A stretch of 64,000 nucleotides of DNA, from contig CAMQVH010000012.1 of NCBI GenBank assembly GCA_947038155.1, positions 1 through 64,000 on the forward strand, in the 5' to 3' direction. Numbering within the stretch: position 1 is the stretch's first letter; each line of letters begins with the position of its first letter. This DNA is from an uncultured Bacteroides sp. (GTDB lineage: Bacteria; Bacteroidota; Bacteroidia; Bacteroidales; Bacteroidaceae). The notes beneath the pieces were generated by a model. That model was not told the DNA's origin. It saw only the letters and a list, made by a program, of their open reading frames with translations, and searched no databases. Position numbers and translations under genes: made by a program. Of the stretch, positions 62,821 to 64,000 are shown one piece after another.

Positions 62821-64000
62821 ATGAACGAAAAAACGATTAATGAACAATACGCCTATATACGCACTCTGCTTGAAGAAAAAAGACTTAAAGAAGCTTTGAT
62901 GCAGTTGGAATCCCTGCTCTGGCAATGTCCGGACTGGGATTTACGTACCCGCATGGAGCAACTGCAAACCTCCTACAAGTATATGCTGGAGTATATGCGC
63001 CAGGGTGCAAATGATCCCGAACGCTGGAATGTATACAGAAAACTCATAGCTGATACCTGGGAAATAGCCGACCGTTCGCGCCTGCTTATGCTGGACAATG
63101 CTTCATCAAGATATTATCATGAGGTACGCCGCACTCCCCGACCGGAAAGTCTGTCAGCATATACACTCAAAAAATTGCTGCACATGCTGGAGTCATTCAA
63201 TGACGACTTGGCAGTCAGCGGACTGTTGTCTGACGAAAAGATGGACGAGGTACTGAAACGGCATGAAGAAACACTTAAATATATGTTTCTGCAAACATGG
63301 ACCAACAGTGCATGGACTCCCGAAGAGGAAGAGGATGCACAATCCATGCTTACCTCCGAACTTCTTCCGGTGAATGACCTGTGCCTGTTTATCAGTGCCG
63401 TCACATTAAGTCTGATGGAATGCTTTGATCTGCGTAAAATCATGTGGTTACTGGACGCTTACCGCCATCCGGATGTCAATGCCGGCCAACGTGCACTGGT
63501 AGGTGTCATTTTCATTTTCCATATCTACAGGAACCGTCTTTCGCTCTACAGCGATCTCATCAAGAGAGTCGATCTCATGGATGAGATTCCTCCATTCAAA
63601 GAGGATGTGGCACGTATCTATCGCCAAATGCTACTATGCCAGGAAACGGAAAAGATAGACAAGAAAATGAGAGAGGAAATTATTCCTGAAATGTTGAAGA
63701 ATGTTTCGTCCATGCGGAACATGAGATTCGGCTTTGAGGAGAATGAGGATGAGAACGATGACAAGAATCCGGATTGGGCGGACGCTTTCGAACAATCAGG
63801 ACTGGGAGACAAGTTGCGCGAAATGAATGAGCTGCAATTGGAAGGAGCCGACGTATATATGAGTACATTTGCAGCACTGAAAAGTTATCCGTTCTTCCGG
63901 GAAGTACAGAATTGGTTTTACCCGTTCAGCAAGCAGCAATCCGATGTCATCAAGCAACTGAAACAGGAAGGTAACGAAAAAAATACATTGCTGGATTTAA
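62821..64000 (+). CDS. Large hypothetical protein (partial, 3' end beyond window)
   Basis: The frame starts at 62821 and is still open at 64000, so the C-terminus is missing. At least 393 residues are visible, mostly helical, with charged repeats and a patch ENEDENDDKNPDWAD. The N-terminal region (NEQYAYIRTLLEEKRLKEALMQLESLL) reads like TPR/coiled-coil structure. I do not recognise a family. Position downstream of the porin by 48 bases leaves an operon link open. Confidence 0.72.
   Translation, partial: MNEKTINEQYAYIRTLLEEKRLKEALMQLESLLWQCPDWDLRTRMEQLQTSYKYMLEYMRQGANDPERWNVYRKLIADTWEIADRSRLLMLDNASSRYYHEVRRTPRPESLSAYTLKKLLHMLESFNDDLAVSGLLSDEKMDEVLKRHEETLKYMFLQTWTNSAWTPEEEEDAQSMLTSELLPVNDLCLFISAVTLSLMECFDLRKIMWLLDAYRHPDVNAGQRALVGVIFIFHIYRNRLSLYSDLIKRVDLMDEIPPFKEDVARIYRQMLLCQETEKIDKKMREEIIPEMLKNVSSMRNMRFGFEENEDENDDKNPDWADAFEQSGLGDKLREMNELQLEGADVYMSTFAALKSYPFFREVQNWFYPFSKQQSDVIKQLKQEGNEKNTLLDL

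Overview
This window comes from a Bacteroides-type genome (Bacteroidota). Three things support this. Promoters fit the TTTG-N19-TAnnTTTG pattern of this phylum at several sites. The right arm carries a housekeeping block (pheS, MFS transporter, nth, pgk) in an order I recall from Bacteroides. The mobile part is rich in families known mainly from Bacteroidota (DUF3871-, DUF3853- and DUF4494-like proteins, a BspA-type leucine-rich repeat protein).

Region 1, about 1-27.47 kb, is a siphovirus prophage whose left end lies outside the window. Nearly all genes are on the minus strand and run from the immunity region at 24.6 kb towards position 1: small early genes, YqaJ-type recombinase, a DUF4494 protein, an odd tRNA-like gene, replication genes (DnaD/winged-helix-like and DnaC-like), HNH endonuclease, terminase, HK97 portal, protease and capsid, connectors, tail tube, tail chaperone pair with a -1 frameshift signal, tape measure, and tail tip or fibre proteins with collagen-like repeats. 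An S24-type repressor, transcribed rightwards, faces the early operon across an operator cluster, and one operator sits inside the early promoter. Two exported-protein genes follow the repressor. An AT-rich pair (HARE-HTH and HNH) is inserted on the plus strand between the early and late blocks. No integrase or lysis gene is visible in this part.

Region 2, about 27.46-53.84 kb, is an integrated element of about 26.4 kb bounded by an 18-bp direct repeat. The left copy continues into a tRNA T-arm, and each copy is followed by a terminator. A tyrosine recombinase lies just inside the right end. No relaxase or conjugation genes are visible, so it is a genomic island, a mobilisable element or a satellite. 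It carries a pentapeptide-repeat/SGNH operon, a DUF3871 module, a serine recombinase, a secreted BspA-type protein with a YaaW-like partner, a C5-methyltransferase-like protein, a translationally coupled UvrD-type helicase pair, a possible HEPN protein, a P-loop ATPase, a ParB-like protein and many unknowns. Two unannotated stretches (about 30.93-31.13 kb and 34.31-34.65 kb) share a promoter-proximal sequence and contain long foldbacks. They look like related noncoding RNAs. Because only a 3' tRNA fragment is present at 27.44 kb, the simplest layout is tRNA-[prophage]-att-[element]-att, a tandem integration into one tRNA gene whose intact copy lies left of the window.

Region 3, 53.85-64 kb, is core chromosome: a HAD phosphatase, a small protein and a TonB_C protein on the minus strand, then pheS, MFS, nth, pgk, a NMT1/THI5-like lipoprotein, a phosphate-selective-type porin and the start of a large hypothetical protein on the plus strand.
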